64,000 nucleotides of DNA from JACADW01 sp963747985. Lineage in GTDB: Bacteria > Acidobacteriota > UBA6911. The first letter of the stretch is position 1; each line of letters opens with the position of its first letter. Positions 9,541-19,237 of this stretch are shown piece after piece. The notes under the pieces are model-generated. The model was not told the origin of the DNA. It searched no databases and saw only the letters and a program-made list of their open reading frames with translations. The stretch is taken from positions 124,001-188,000 of the forward strand of contig CAVVHG010000006.1 of assembly GCA_963747985.1 (NCBI GenBank), written 5' to 3'. The position numbers and the translations under genes were made by a program.

Positions 9541-11070
9541 CTAGGGCGAGCGCCTTTTGATCACGACAAGCACGGTCGATGCGTTGTCCAGCTTGGCCTT
9601 GTCTTTCCCCAATTCGACGTACTTGCTCAACAGTTCCTTGGCGCGGGCGTCGTTCTTCTTGCTGTAATAGAAAAGCATCCCGAGCTCATAGATTGCGTCT
9701 ACGTTCTGGGGGTTCAGTTTCAGAGCCTTCTCAAAAGCGAGCTCTGCGACCTCCGAGTTGCCCTGGTTGGAAAGCGCCTGGCCGAGGGTAAAGAGGGCCT
9801 GGTCGGGTGGAGTACTGCCCGTCGTGCGCGGATCCGAGTACACGTTCAGGGCTTCGTCGTACTGTTTGTTGCCGAGGTAGTACTGCGCCAGGGCTTTGCG
9901 GTAATCCCCCTGATCGGGGGCAATCTCAATCGCCTTCTGGAATGCCGCAACTGCCTGGTCCCCCTGCTTCAACTGGGAATAACATCTTCCAATCTGAACC
10001 AGGACCCCGCCCTGCTTGTTCTCCGGGATCATCGTGCGCGCTTCCTCGTACTTCTTGACTGCTCCTGAAAAATCGCTGCTCTTGTAGAGCTTGTCGCCTT
10101 CCTCGAGAATCGACTTTGCCTTTAACAGGATCGCGTTCTGCTTCAGGTCGGCGATTTTCTTCTTGAGCTCCTGGTACTGGGGCTCGCCCGGTTTGAGCTG
10201 GATGGCCTTTTCGGCCGACTGGAGAGCGTCGTCATACTTCCCGGACTTTCCCTGGGCGAGGCTCATGTTGTAGAACAGGTCGGGGTCATTCGCGTCTATC
10301 TTCGCGGCTTCCTGGTACTTGGCGATGGCTTCCTCATACTTGCCGTCGGAGGCGTCCTTGTCTGCCTCGGCCCTGACTTTGTAGGAGGGTACGAGCTTGA
10401 GAAGTTGCTGCGCCCGCTGGGCCACCTGTTCGTACGAAGCCCCGGGAGTCTGATTCTGAGCCTTCTGAAGCTGGGAGATCATGCCGACCGTGCTGATACA
10501 CTTGCTGAGACTGGCCTCGGCCTCGGTCCACTTCTTCAGCTGCACGTCCAGAATGCTCAGGTAGAAAAGCGCGTCCGGATTGGACGGGTAGATCTTGAGC
10601 GATTCGAGAAGGAGTTTTTCGCCGTCTGCCATCTTCCCTTCCTGGAGGGCTTTGGCTGCCTGGTTCAGCATTTCGATAGACTTCTGGCCTACCGTGGAGT
10701 CCTCGAAGTAGAGCTTGCTTTCCGGGCTGCCGGGCTCGAATCGAAGCGAAGCCGACTGCTGCGCGGCATTTTGAAGTTGGACATATTCGAAAAAGGCGGG
10801 AGCCAGCCCGTCTTTGCGCCCCACGACCCGGTAAATACCATCCTCAGCCTTGGTGAAACTCGCCACTCCGTTGGCGTCGGACTTCTTTTCCTTCGTTTTC
10901 TGGGCGCTCAGGTTAAAGGCGGTAACCTTGACGCCGGGTACCGGGCTACCTGACTGGTCGACGCACTTGACATCGAGAGTGTTCCCCTCAGCGAAGGCCG
11001 GGAGAGCGAGTGCGATGACGGTAAGTAGAATCGCGATTGCTTGCATCATACTGCTGCGTGTGTGTTTCAT
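9541..11070 (-). CDS. secreted TPR protein with N-terminal carboxypeptidase-regulatory-like domain
   Basis: The product has 509 residues. A signal peptide (SSMMQAIAILLTVIALALPAFA) is followed by a small beta-sandwich of the carboxypeptidase-regulatory-like type (VDQSGSPVPGVKVTAFNL, about 30-110). TPR-type helical repeats run to the C-terminus (for example YEEAIAKYQEAAKIDANDPD and AVAAFQKAIEIAPDQGDY). It is probably a periplasmic or outer-membrane-associated scaffold; no catalytic site is visible. The next TPR gene at 11258 is divergent and has the same two-domain plan, so the pair may be paralogous. Confidence 0.8.
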   Translation of the reverse strand: MKHTRSSMMQAIAILLTVIALALPAFAEGNTLDVKCVDQSGSPVPGVKVTAFNLSAQKTKEKKSDANGVASFTKAEDGIYRVVGRKDGLAPAFFEYVQLQNAAQQSASLRFEPGSPESKLYFEDSTVGQKSIEMLNQAAKALQEGKMADGEKLLLESLKIYPSNPDALFYLSILDVQLKKWTEAEASLSKCISTVGMISQLQKAQNQTPGASYEQVAQRAQQLLKLVPSYKVRAEADKDASDGKYEEAIAKYQEAAKIDANDPDLFYNMSLAQGKSGKYDDALQSAEKAIQLKPGEPQYQELKKKIADLKQNAILLKAKSILEEGDKLYKSSDFSGAVKKYEEARTMIPENKQGGVLVQIGRCYSQLKQGDQAVAAFQKAIEIAPDQGDYRKALAQYYLGNKQYDEALNVYSDPRTTGSTPPDQALFTLGQALSNQGNSEVAELAFEKALKLNPQNVDAIYELGMLFYYSKKNDARAKELLSKYVELGKDKAKLDNASTVLVVIKRRSP

Positions 11071-11257
11071 GTCCTGATTTGTTGAGTTGGCTATCTGTTA
11101 ATCCCAGGGCTTGGCGTTCGCGACTCCCCATTGAATCGCCTGCCGCCCAATCGAACCGGCGTAGTATACTTCCCCGTGACATCCAGTTCCAGTTTTTGAC
11201 GTCGCGAAACTGAGATTGCGTGGAGATTCCGGGTTGCGAACCGTAGAATGAATTCCG

Positions 11258-12304
11258 ATGGCCCCGGTTGTGAGTTCCATCGCACTTCGCATCAGGCGCC
11301 GGTACGTTCCCTGGAGTCTGCTGCTCTCGCTGTCTGCCCCCGCGTGCGCATCGGGCATTCTCTTTGCGCAGGCGACGTCAGTAAGTCCGACGCCCTATGT
11401 CATCTTCGGAAACGTGCGTCTCCCGGACGGTTCCCTGGCCCGCCAGGTTGCCGTGAGACTGACGAGCACGACCGGCCTGGATCGCAGCACGTTCACGGAC
11501 GACAACGGCCGGTACGAGCTCCGTGACCTCCCTCGGGGTCACTACTTCCTGAGCGCCTCCAACCCGGAGGATCCGGACCAATTCTCGGACTCTGCCGAGG
11601 TCGACACCTCCCGCGCATTCATCACCAGGATCACTGCCAACCTCGATCTTCGCTACAAGCCGGTGAAGACGGTGCAGCAGCCCGCGGTTTCTCCGGTCAT
11701 CACGGCCAAGGAATCCGCGCAGCGTGTGCCAAAACAGGCCCTGAAGTCGTTTGACCGCGGCGTCAAGTTCAGTCGCGAGGGTAAGTGGCGACAGGCGGAG
11801 GAGGAGTTCACGCATGCACTCGAAATTTTTCCCGACTATTTTCAGGCGCTCATCGAGAGGGGAGACATTTACGTCGCACAGGGGCGGATAGGCGAGGCGA
11901 GCCAGGATTTCAAGAACTCCCTCAAGATCAACCCGGAATACGGACCCGCCTTGCGTGGTTTCGGAATATGCGAGTTCCACGCAGGCAGGTACGGTGATGC
12001 CCTCGATTACCTCGAGAAGGCGGTAGCCGCCGAACCGAATGTTTCGAGAGACTTCTTCCTCCTGGCACTGACATACGGGGCCCTCGATCGATGGGGAGCT
12101 GCCCGTATGGCGTTCCAGCAGGCGCTGACCCTGGATCCCAAAGGGTCCGCGCGGGCGCACTTCCACCTGGCGAACATCTACATTCGGGAGAACCGGATTG
12201 ACGAAGCGATCCGCGAGCTCGACGCCTACCTTGCAGCCCTGCCCGATGCGCCGGATAAGGAGAAGGCCCTCGCTCTGAGGTCGCAGCTGGGCAGGAAGCA
12301 GTGA
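11258..12304 (+). CDS. secreted carboxypeptidase-regulatory-like domain plus TPR protein
   Basis: The product has 348 residues. A hydrophobic N-terminal segment (WSLLLSLSAPACASG) is followed by a carboxypeptidase-regulatory-like fold (VIFGNVRLPDGSLARQVAV through YELRDLPRGHYFLSA, about 45-110). About five TPR units then run from residue 165 (FDRGVKFSREGKWRQAEEEF; ALDYLEKAVAAEPNVSRD). It is probably exported and mediates protein contacts. It mirrors the divergent gene at 9541-11070. A downstream start cannot be excluded because no strong ribosome site precedes 11258. Confidence 0.75.
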   Translation: MAPVVSSIALRIRRRYVPWSLLLSLSAPACASGILFAQATSVSPTPYVIFGNVRLPDGSLARQVAVRLTSTTGLDRSTFTDDNGRYELRDLPRGHYFLSASNPEDPDQFSDSAEVDTSRAFITRITANLDLRYKPVKTVQQPAVSPVITAKESAQRVPKQALKSFDRGVKFSREGKWRQAEEEFTHALEIFPDYFQALIERGDIYVAQGRIGEASQDFKNSLKINPEYGPALRGFGICEFHAGRYGDALDYLEKAVAAEPNVSRDFFLLALTYGALDRWGAARMAFQQALTLDPKGSARAHFHLANIYIRENRIDEAIRELDAYLAALPDAPDKEKALALRSQLGRKQ

Positions 12305-12321
12305 AATCCAAGATTTGAAAC

Positions 12322-12987
12322 CTAAAATTGGAAGAGGCGTTGCTCCGGCGAGAGGCCGAGCACGGCGCGCACGGGTGCAAACGTGCGGCGGTGAACAGGG
12401 AGCGCACCCCGCTGCTTCAGGATACGGATGTGTTCGGCGGTCGGATAGCCCTTGTGTGACGCGAAACCATACCCGGGGTAGAGGCTGTCGAGTTCGCGCA
12501 TCTGCGCGTCACGGGTTGTCTTGGCAATGATGGATGCCGCTGCAATGCTGGCAGAAAGTGCGTCCCCGTGGATGATGCCCTGTTGAGGAATGGCGCACGC
12601 CGGTATCCGGCGCGCGTCGACCAGCAGGTGGTCCGGTGGAATCGGCAAGCCATCGACTGCGCGCCTCATCGCCAGCAGCCCGGCATGATAGATATTGTAG
12701 AGGTCGATTTCTCTCACCTCTGCACGCCCCATCGCCCAGGCGATCGCGTCGCGCTTGATGCAGGCCGCGAGATCTTCGCGCTTCTTCTCGCTGCCGATCT
12801 TTTTCGAATCGTTCAGGCCGCGAAGCCTGTAGCCATGGGGGAGGATCACGGCCGCGGCTACGACAGGGCCGGCCAGGGGGCCGATGCCCGCTTCGTCCAC
12901 GCCGGCGATCAGTTGCACTCCCTGCCGCCAGAGTTCACGCTCGAAACGAAGCAGCGATCTGGGTCTGGTTTTTGTCGACGCAGCCAT
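12322..12987 (-). CDS. rnhB: ribonuclease HII
   Basis: The 221-residue protein has the RNase HII core GVDEAGIGPLAGPVVAAAV near residue 29, supplying the Asp-Glu metal ligands. Further family segments are LNDSKKIGSEKREDL-like (about 59) and SIAAASIIAKTTRD with the later catalytic Asp. It removes ribonucleotides misincorporated into DNA and RNA primers. The length is normal. It starts four bases after the end of the upstream aminotransferase gene, so the two are probably translated from one transcript. Confidence 0.95.
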   Translation of the reverse strand: MAASTKTRPRSLLRFERELWRQGVQLIAGVDEAGIGPLAGPVVAAAVILPHGYRLRGLNDSKKIGSEKKREDLAACIKRDAIAWAMGRAEVREIDLYNIYHAGLLAMRRAVDGLPIPPDHLLVDARRIPACAIPQQGIIHGDALSASIAAASIIAKTTRDAQMRELDSLYPGYGFASHKGYPTAEHIRILKQRGALPVHRRTFAPVRAVLGLSPEQRLFQF

Positions 12988-12991
12988 GGGA

Positions 12992-14197
12992 TCAACCCGC
13001 CCTCAGTATTTCCCCGACGGCGGCCAGCAGCATTTCGATATCTGCCTGCGAGTTAAAGAAGTGACACGAAACCCGCACTCCCCCGACGAAGGAAGTGTAG
13101 CGCACGGACACCAGGATCTTCCGGTCCAGTAGGCGCTGCATCAGCGCGACGTTACGGTCCACGGAGCCCACTGAGAAAGTCACGATTCCCGAGCGGCAGC
13201 CTTCTTCGGTGGGCGAGACCACCTCGACCCCCAGGTTGCGAAGCCCGTCAATCAGCCGATCGGTCAGTTTGCGGATGTGCTCCCATATGACGGCGGTTCC
13301 CAGGTCGTTGATGAGCCTCAAGGAGGCGGCGAGCGCAATGGCTCCCGGGTAATTTGACGTGCCTCCGATCTCGAAGCGTCGTGCTTCCTTCACAAACCGG
13401 TAGTCGCTCAGGGGCGTGATGGACGGCGTCTGAAAGTAGTTCTGCCAGCCGCCTGCAGGCGGTTCCAGGCTCATATAGCCTGCCATCGGAGGGCGGAGTC
13501 GATCCCGGGCATCGCGGCGAATGTACAGTATCCCGGTTCCGAATGGCGAGTTCAGCCATTTGTGCCCGCCGCAGGCGAGGAGATCAACCGGCGCCTCGCG
13601 GACATCCAAAGGAACTGCGCCCAGGTGCTGAATGGCGTCCACTACGAGCCAGATCCCGCGTTGCCGGCACAACGCGCCTATTGCCTCCAGGTCACACCGG
13701 AAGCCGTTGCTCCATTGGACCGAGCTGATTGCCAGGACGCGCGTACCGGGCTGAATATGCGCGGCGATCTCCTCGATCAATACCCGGCCGTCACGGTTGG
13801 GCAGCAGGTCGATCTCGACTCCCCCGGCGGCCTTCCGCTGACACCAGGGAATGGCGACCTCAGGGAATTCCAGGTCGCACAACAGGACACGGTCTCCCAC
13901 TTCAAGAGGAATGCACTGGGCCGCGAGCGAAAGGCCGTGCGAAGTGCTCTCCACGAGGGCGATTTCGTCGGGATCAGCGCCGATCAGCCTGGCGGCCTCA
14001 GGGCGGGCAGCCTCGCGGAGAGCATCCATCTCGATGTGGTGCAGCGTCGAGGAAGGTGCCGGGCAGGCGGAGGCCATTTCCAGGAAGCGCCGGACGGCCT
14101 CAGTGGCAGAACGGGGGGCAAGGCTGACACAAGCCGAGTCCAGGAACGTCTTCTGCCGGAGGGCCGGGAACTCATCACGTATTGTTTCCAGAGACAT
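12992..14197 (-). CDS. class V aminotransferase (cysteine desulfurase/epimerase-like)
   Basis: The 401-residue protein is a fold-type I PLP enzyme. The PLP-binding Lys lies in ACGGHKWLNSPFGTGILYI (about 209-227), and the Asp that contacts the pyridine ring is in WLVVDAIQHLGAVPLD. N-terminal LDSACVSLAPRSATEAV matches the SufS/isopenicillin-N-epimerase group. The active-site Cys loop of true SufS desulfurases is not obvious, so the exact reaction is open. No SUF genes are nearby. It is probably co-transcribed with rnhB. Confidence 0.85.
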   Translation of the reverse strand: MSLETIRDEFPALRQKTFLDSACVSLAPRSATEAVRRFLEMASACPAPSSTLHHIEMDALREAARPEAARLIGADPDEIALVESTSHGLSLAAQCIPLEVGDRVLLCDLEFPEVAIPWCQRKAAGGVEIDLLPNRDGRVLIEEIAAHIQPGTRVLAISSVQWSNGFRCDLEAIGALCRQRGIWLVVDAIQHLGAVPLDVREAPVDLLACGGHKWLNSPFGTGILYIRRDARDRLRPPMAGYMSLEPPAGGWQNYFQTPSITPLSDYRFVKEARRFEIGGTSNYPGAIALAASLRLINDLGTAVIWEHIRKLTDRLIDGLRNLGVEVVSPTEEGCRSGIVTFSVGSVDRNVALMQRLLDRKILVSVRYTSFVGGVRVSCHFFNSQADIEMLLAAVGEILRAG

Positions 14198-14349
14198 ACA
14201 ATTTGTCTGTGTGCGGCGTCACTTCCGCATACGGGGACAGTATGACCCAACTCCGGGCTCATTTGCCATTTGTCATTCAGGGGGGCTATCCGTGACATCA
14301 TCGGTGGTAATATCCAGGAAAACCCTGCCAGGTGTCTTCGGAGGTTGCC

Positions 14350-15063
14350 ATGCAGGACACTAAGTCCGGAGGGAGTGCAGCACATCTCGTGGAACGCCAG
14401 ATGTTGTTTCACGAAGCGCGCGAGAGAATCGTCCAGGAAGCGCTGCGCAGCGCGCAGGCAAGCCGGTACCGATTCGTCACGGTATCCCGGCAGCCCGGGA
14501 GTCTCGGTGCCGACATCGTCCAGGAACTTGGCGGACTTTTGCACTGGCACGTCTATGACCGCGAGATCCTCGAAAGCATAGCGCTGAGCGCCAACGTCAG
14601 GCAGCGCCTGGCCGAGCAACTGGATGAAAGAGCGCAGAACCTGGTTCACGAGACGGTCCAGCGATTCCTCAGGATGGCCGAGGGAGGATCATTCGGAATC
14701 CAGGAGTATTACGACGGGCTCCTGAGGACTCTCGCCGGGCTGGCAGCCAAGGGGGAGGCGATACTGGTCGGGCGTGGCGCCAACTTCGTCTTGCGTGGCC
14801 ATGAGAACGGCCTGCACGTGCGCATCACCGCTTCCGAGGAGGTTCGGGTCGACCGCCTGTTCCGGCGCTGGGACGTTCCAGTTGCGGAAGCGCTGCGACG
14901 CATGCGCGAGATCGACCTGGTGAGGAGCAGCTTCATCCGGTCTCACTTCAAACACGACATCGGCGACCCGAGTTACTACGATCTCGTCCTCAACACAGAT
15001 CACCTGGCGCCACGCCAGGCGGTCGGCATCATCATCGGGGCGATGCTGGCCGAACGGGCCTGA
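14350..15063 (+). CDS. cytidylate kinase-like family protein
   Basis: The ATG at 14350 is preferred because GGAGG lies five bases upstream; the frame is open upstream to 14332. The 237-residue product has the P-loop-like segment VTVSRQPGSLGADIVQELG (about 38-56), then WHVYDREILESIA, and GEAILVGRGANFVL, typical of the cytidylate-kinase-like family, which is distant from true Cmk. The usual Lys of the P-loop is absent, as is common in this family. Substrate unknown. It stands alone, divergent from the aminotransferase gene. Confidence 0.8.
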   Translation: MQDTKSGGSAAHLVERQMLFHEARERIVQEALRSAQASRYRFVTVSRQPGSLGADIVQELGGLLHWHVYDREILESIALSANVRQRLAEQLDERAQNLVHETVQRFLRMAEGGSFGIQEYYDGLLRTLAGLAAKGEAILVGRGANFVLRGHENGLHVRITASEEVRVDRLFRRWDVPVAEALRRMREIDLVRSSFIRSHFKHDIGDPSYYDLVLNTDHLAPRQAVGIIIGAMLAERA

Positions 15064-15197
15064 TTTCGTTAAATCGCATCCGCGCGACTGACGATAGAGC
15101 CGGCGTACCGAAACAATACAGTCTGCCCGAATGGCATGGGCGCAGGAAATACTCTGCCTCGTCGCCCGTCCTCCTTCGGGCAACGAAGTGAGGTGGC

Positions 15198-15515
15198 GTG
15201 AGCGTTGACACGGAAATTGCACCCGGAACTGCCCACGGATCCAGCCCTCACGACGAGGAATTGCTACGTCGCGAGGTAGGGAAGGAGCTGCGTACGCTGG
15301 TGCACGAACTGAACAACCCGCTTGCGGTGATGATGGGCTTCACCCAACTGATGCTGCTCAATAACCGTTGTGACGGTGCCGTCCGCGCGGACCTGGACAA
15401 GGTCTACTCCGAAATGAAGCGCGTGGCGAGGGCAGTCGAGAAGCTGCACTCCTACGCCCTGTCGCTGCAGCAGCGCGGTCTGGCCGGAAACGGGTGCGCG
15501 AAAGCCGGAGCTTGA
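15198..15515 (+). CDS. HisKA-domain-only protein (phosphoacceptor domain without ATPase)
   Basis: The product is 105 residues from a GTG start. It holds a full histidine-kinase dimerisation and phosphoacceptor helix (LRTLVHELNNPLAVMMGF, His37 in an H-E-L-N-N-P box) and the second helix of the hairpin (VYSEMKRVARAVEKLHSYAL). No HATPase domain follows: the frame stops and the next gene is convergent. It could be a stand-alone phosphotransfer or dimerisation protein, or a truncated kinase. The H-box is intact, which favours function. Confidence 0.65.
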   Translation: MSVDTEIAPGTAHGSSPHDEELLRREVGKELRTLVHELNNPLAVMMGFTQLMLLNNRCDGAVRADLDKVYSEMKRVARAVEKLHSYALSLQQRGLAGNGCAKAGA

Positions 15516-15543
15516 GATCGCGGCGCGCGGCCGCAAGCACGCG

Positions 15544-17472
15544 TCAGCTCGTGGTCCCGGTCACCTGGTCAACCGCCCTGGTGTTGATGCGGATCTTGCC
15601 GGACTTCTCGAGCGCGTCCGTGACCTGCCTGATGTAATCCTGGAAGTAGGCTTCCCGGAGCACCGAGAGCAAACGGGTGCTCAGCTCGGCCTTCTGCTTG
15701 TTGAAGGCATCCTCGTCGAAAGGCGTTCGTGACATCACCTGGAGTACGATCTCGCGATTCCCGCCCTCGATCGGAATCGGAGCGCTGACGCCTCCGACGG
15801 GCAGGCTGAAAGCGTCGGCGGTCGCGGCCTGGGAGCTGGCAAGCTCCGCTTCCGACGCGCCGGTCTTCTTGAAAGGCTTACTTGTCTGAACAGTAAGGCG
15901 CCCCTTCTTCGCGGCCGCTTCCAGGCTGGTGGCTTTGACGGCCTCCTCGGAGAGCCTCTTCGCCTCAGCCTGCATCAGTTCGGCCGCACGAGCGTCGATC
16001 AGGTCCTTCTCGACCGCGGCTCGGGCTTCGGCGAAATCAGGCGGCTTGGGCAGGCGCGTCTCCACGAGTTTTGGAATCGCCTGGCCCATGGGGTGCTCAA
16101 CGGGCTTGCCTATTGCGTTTATCTCCTTGAGCTGGAAAATCTCGTCGAGCATCTGCTGGCTGATCCCGTTGGCAAGGGGGTCGGAATTCTTTGCCATGAG
16201 GGCCGTTTCGCGGACCTGAGCGGGGACACCCAGGGATTTCGCCACGGCGTTGAGGTCCTTGTCGGTTTCCGTCAGCCTGGCCGCCTCAGCCGCCTTGGCT
16301 TTTGCCAACTCGCTGGCACGCTGCTGCTGGATGGAAGTCTCAATGGACTTGCGGTTCGATTCCAGCGTCGGGACCTCGTGGCTCAAGACCTTTATGATGT
16401 GATACCCGAACTGCGTCCGGACCAGGCCGGACACCTCTCCCGGCTTGAGGGAGAAAGCGACGTTTTCGAATTCCTTGACCATGCGGCCGCGGGTAAAAGG
16501 CCCCAGGTTTCCACCCTGCTGCGCGCTCCCGGTATCTTCCGAATATTTCTTGGCGAGTTCCGCAAAGTCCCCGCCCGCCTGGATCTGTTTGAGGACCTGC
16601 TCAGCCTTCGCTCTCACCTCGGCGTCTTTTGAGGTGTCTTCCACCCTGAAGAGGATGTGGCTTGTGTTCACGGTTTCATCGTGAGGCTGCCTGGCCCACG
16701 CGTCCTGTATGTCCTTCTCGGTGACCTGGATGGTCGGGGCCAGCTCGGGAATCGAAAGGAGGATGTACTGTGCCTTCCGCTGCTCCTTGATGAAGTACTT
16801 ATCCTTGTTCTTTTCGAAGTAGGCGCGCAGTTCGGGTTCGGTCAGCTTGACATCCTTCCTGAAATCGTCCTTTTTGAGGACGACGAACTGTACCTGCGCC
16901 TCCTGGTTCTGGCGAGCGAACTCGTCTCGGAGTTCCCTGTCGGACACCTCCACGGAGTCGGCGATGACGTTCTGCAACTTTCTCCCGAGCAGAGAGTTGC
17001 GGACGTTGTTCTCGAATTCGGTCACGGTCAGGCTGTTGGCGGCCAGGAGAGCCCGGTAGCGCTCCACGCCAATGAAGGCTCCGCGGTCCTGGAATCCGGG
17101 ATATGTCTCGATAGCGCGGCGCAATTCATCGGGAGTGATTGTCAGCCCCATTCTCCTGGCTTCGTAATCCAGAACCTTGGCGGTGATCAGCGAATCGAGA
17201 GCCATCCTGCCGATGCCCAGCGCCTTGATCATTTCCGGATCGAGCCGGTTCTTGCCGCCGGCGCTATAGTTATCCAAAACCCGCCGATAAGTTTGCCAGA
17301 AGTCTTTGAGGGCGATTGGTTGACCGTCCACGGTAGCGGCGGCAGATCCCATGCCGGAGTCGCCTATCTGACCGCCGGGGACGAAAAGGAGAAGCATACC
17401 GAGCGCCAGGCCGATGATTACCAGCCAGAGTACAGCCTTGAGCCGCTTCTTGCGGCGCATTAGGTCGAGCAT
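15544..17472 (-). CDS. PpiD/SurA-type peptidyl-prolyl isomerase, membrane anchored
   Basis: The ATG at 17472 places a Lys/Arg-rich start directly before one transmembrane helix (AVLWLVIIGLALGMLLLFV); the open frame extends to 17577 but the extra residues look non-coding. The 642-residue protein has a SurA_N-like domain (about 45-215), a parvulin domain (NTSHILFRVED... GGNLGPFTRGRMVKEFE, roughly 255-365) and a long C-terminal helical region. It is predicted to fold exported proteins at the periplasmic face of the inner membrane. Confidence 0.85.
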   Translation of the reverse strand: MLDLMRRKKRLKAVLWLVIIGLALGMLLLFVPGGQIGDSGMGSAAATVDGQPIALKDFWQTYRRVLDNYSAGGKNRLDPEMIKALGIGRMALDSLITAKVLDYEARRMGLTITPDELRRAIETYPGFQDRGAFIGVERYRALLAANSLTVTEFENNVRNSLLGRKLQNVIADSVEVSDRELRDEFARQNQEAQVQFVVLKKDDFRKDVKLTEPELRAYFEKNKDKYFIKEQRKAQYILLSIPELAPTIQVTEKDIQDAWARQPHDETVNTSHILFRVEDTSKDAEVRAKAEQVLKQIQAGGDFAELAKKYSEDTGSAQQGGNLGPFTRGRMVKEFENVAFSLKPGEVSGLVRTQFGYHIIKVLSHEVPTLESNRKSIETSIQQQRASELAKAKAAEAARLTETDKDLNAVAKSLGVPAQVRETALMAKNSDPLANGISQQMLDEIFQLKEINAIGKPVEHPMGQAIPKLVETRLPKPPDFAEARAAVEKDLIDARAAELMQAEAKRLSEEAVKATSLEAAAKKGRLTVQTSKPFKKTGASEAELASSQAATADAFSLPVGGVSAPIPIEGGNREIVLQVMSRTPFDEDAFNKQKAELSTRLLSVLREAYFQDYIRQVTDALEKSGKIRINTRAVDQVTGTTS

Positions 17473-17662
17473 GTCAGACGCCAGCCTCCAGGGGAAATAT
17501 CGAAAATTGGAAAGTATAGCACATCGTGCTCGCCCACGAACGGCCTCCATGCGAAAATGGTGCGGGCCGTCGTCCATGGGGCGGCAACCCCGAGCGGCCG
17601 GCGCGAGGGAGCGCGGAACGCTGGCGAAATATGGCGATCCAGGTCGATGAGAACGCTATTTC

Positions 17663-17671
17663 TGCTATAAT
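17663..17671 (+). promoter_or_regulatory. extended -10 sigma-70-type promoter of the diguanylate cyclase gene
   Basis: TGCTATAAT gives a perfect -10 hexamer at 17666-17671 with the TGN extension. No good -35 is seen, as is usual for extended -10 promoters. Transcription would begin near 17678, giving a leader of about 155 bases before the ATG at 17834. Nothing else is recognised in 17473-17833. Confidence 0.5.
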
Positions 17672-17833
17672 GAACGGTTTTCGGGAAGCAAGGGATAGGT
17701 CTGCCCCCGAGCTGACGATGACCGGAACGCCTGTTGAACGGGAGGATCCGGACGCCACTTCTCCGGCAGGAGAATCTTTGTTCCCAATTACTTACCGACG
17801 CGGGCGTGGTCTTACTTGATCCATGGTTTCCTG

Positions 17834-19231
17834 ATGCCGGATGCAATCAAGATCGGTGTTCTCTACGGCGAGGCCCAGCCCCGGATATTCGAAGACCGTC
17901 TGCCGGAGGAGATACCCTGGCAATTCGAGTTCTATGACCGGAAGGCTCTCCTGGCCGGCCCATCGGTGCCGAGGCGCGACTTTCTGGCAGTCCTCCTGCC
18001 TGCGGATACAGACGAAGACAGAGTTTGCAGGCACCTTGCCACGATATTTCCAGGTGCGGAGCTGATCTGCTACAGGACCGACTCGAAAGATGCCCCTGCC
18101 GAAGCCCTCGCGGGCAACGGGGGAAGGCTGATCCTGCGGCTTCCTCTCCCGTTCGCGCTGGCGCGGTTGCTCGTGGACACGCTGTCGGTGGCGAGGGCTC
18201 ACCAGCATGAACTGGCCGGGCTGCGGCGGATGGCTGACAGGCTCGATGATTTCTTCGAAGCGCTTGTCAGCGTGATGGAGTGTTCCTGGAGTGTCAGCGA
18301 TCGCCGGCTGGGTATGAATCTTCTGATTCACAGAATCCTGGCGCATGTCCCGGCAGAGGAGTGCCTGGTTTACCTCGTGGGTGAGGACGGGGCCGGTTTG
18401 CAGAGAACTTACAGCACCGACAATATCAAAGACATCGACGTCTTCCACGCTGAGGCGAATGCGACGATTGTGGAGAACGTACTGCAGACCGGGTCGCCCT
18501 ACGTCAACAACAGCTACTCGTTCGAACTCAAGTCTCCTTTCGGCAGGGAGAGCACGCCGATCCGTTCCGTTCTATGCTTCCCTCTCCAGCTCAGGGGGGA
18601 GCGGATCGGCGTAATCGAGCTGATCAACAGGAAGGAAGATGGCTTCACCTCGGAAGATGAGAATCTCATCCAGATGTTGATCCATCCGATCACGGTGGCG
18701 GTACGCACCATTCACATGTTCGAATACTCCGAGAGGCTGACGGTCACGGACGACCTCACCAAGGTCTTCAACTATCGTTACCTCATGGGATACCTGGTGT
18801 CGGAGGTAAAGCGCTGCCTGCGGTACAAGAAGAAGCTTTCACTCCTTTTCATAGACGTCGATGGCTTCAAACGCATAAACGACACCTTCGGTCACCTCGT
18901 AGGCAGCCGGGCCCTCGCGGAGCTGGCCCAGGTGTTCCGCAAGATCGTACGTGAGACAGACATCATCGGGCGGTACGGCGGTGACGAGTTTGTCGTCATA
19001 CTCCCGGAAACGCCGCTCAGTGGCGCCATGGTGATTGCGGAGCGGATCCGCAAGAAGGTCGAGGATTACGAATTCGTCGCGCAGAACGTGAACATCCGCA
19101 TGACGGTCAGCCTCGGGGTCGCGAACTGCCCCAAGCACACCCTGACTGCCGAGGGATTGATCAAGAAAGCGGATGCCGCCATGTACCGCGCAAAAGAACT
19201 ATCCAGGAACAGCATAAAAGTCGCCGTATAG
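17834..19231 (+). CDS. GAF-GGDEF diguanylate cyclase
   Basis: The 465-residue product reads MPDAIKIGVLYGEAQ from the ATG at 17834 (a TTG at 17816 is also possible). Residues about 1-125 are an unassigned N-terminal domain. A GAF-type sensor (about 155-300, ending VIELINRKEDGFTSEDENL) is followed by a GGDEF domain (about 310-465). The catalytic loop is RYGGDEF, and RETD five residues earlier is the product-inhibition I-site. It should make c-di-GMP. It lies six bases upstream of mreB, so cell-shape genes may share its transcript. Confidence 0.9.
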   Translation: MPDAIKIGVLYGEAQPRIFEDRLPEEIPWQFEFYDRKALLAGPSVPRRDFLAVLLPADTDEDRVCRHLATIFPGAELICYRTDSKDAPAEALAGNGGRLILRLPLPFALARLLVDTLSVARAHQHELAGLRRMADRLDDFFEALVSVMECSWSVSDRRLGMNLLIHRILAHVPAEECLVYLVGEDGAGLQRTYSTDNIKDIDVFHAEANATIVENVLQTGSPYVNNSYSFELKSPFGRESTPIRSVLCFPLQLRGERIGVIELINRKEDGFTSEDENLIQMLIHPITVAVRTIHMFEYSERLTVTDDLTKVFNYRYLMGYLVSEVKRCLRYKKKLSLLFIDVDGFKRINDTFGHLVGSRALAELAQVFRKIVRETDIIGRYGGDEFVVILPETPLSGAMVIAERIRKKVEDYEFVAQNVNIRMTVSLGVANCPKHTLTAEGLIKKADAAMYRAKELSRNSIKVAV

Positions 19232-19237
19232 GGAACT

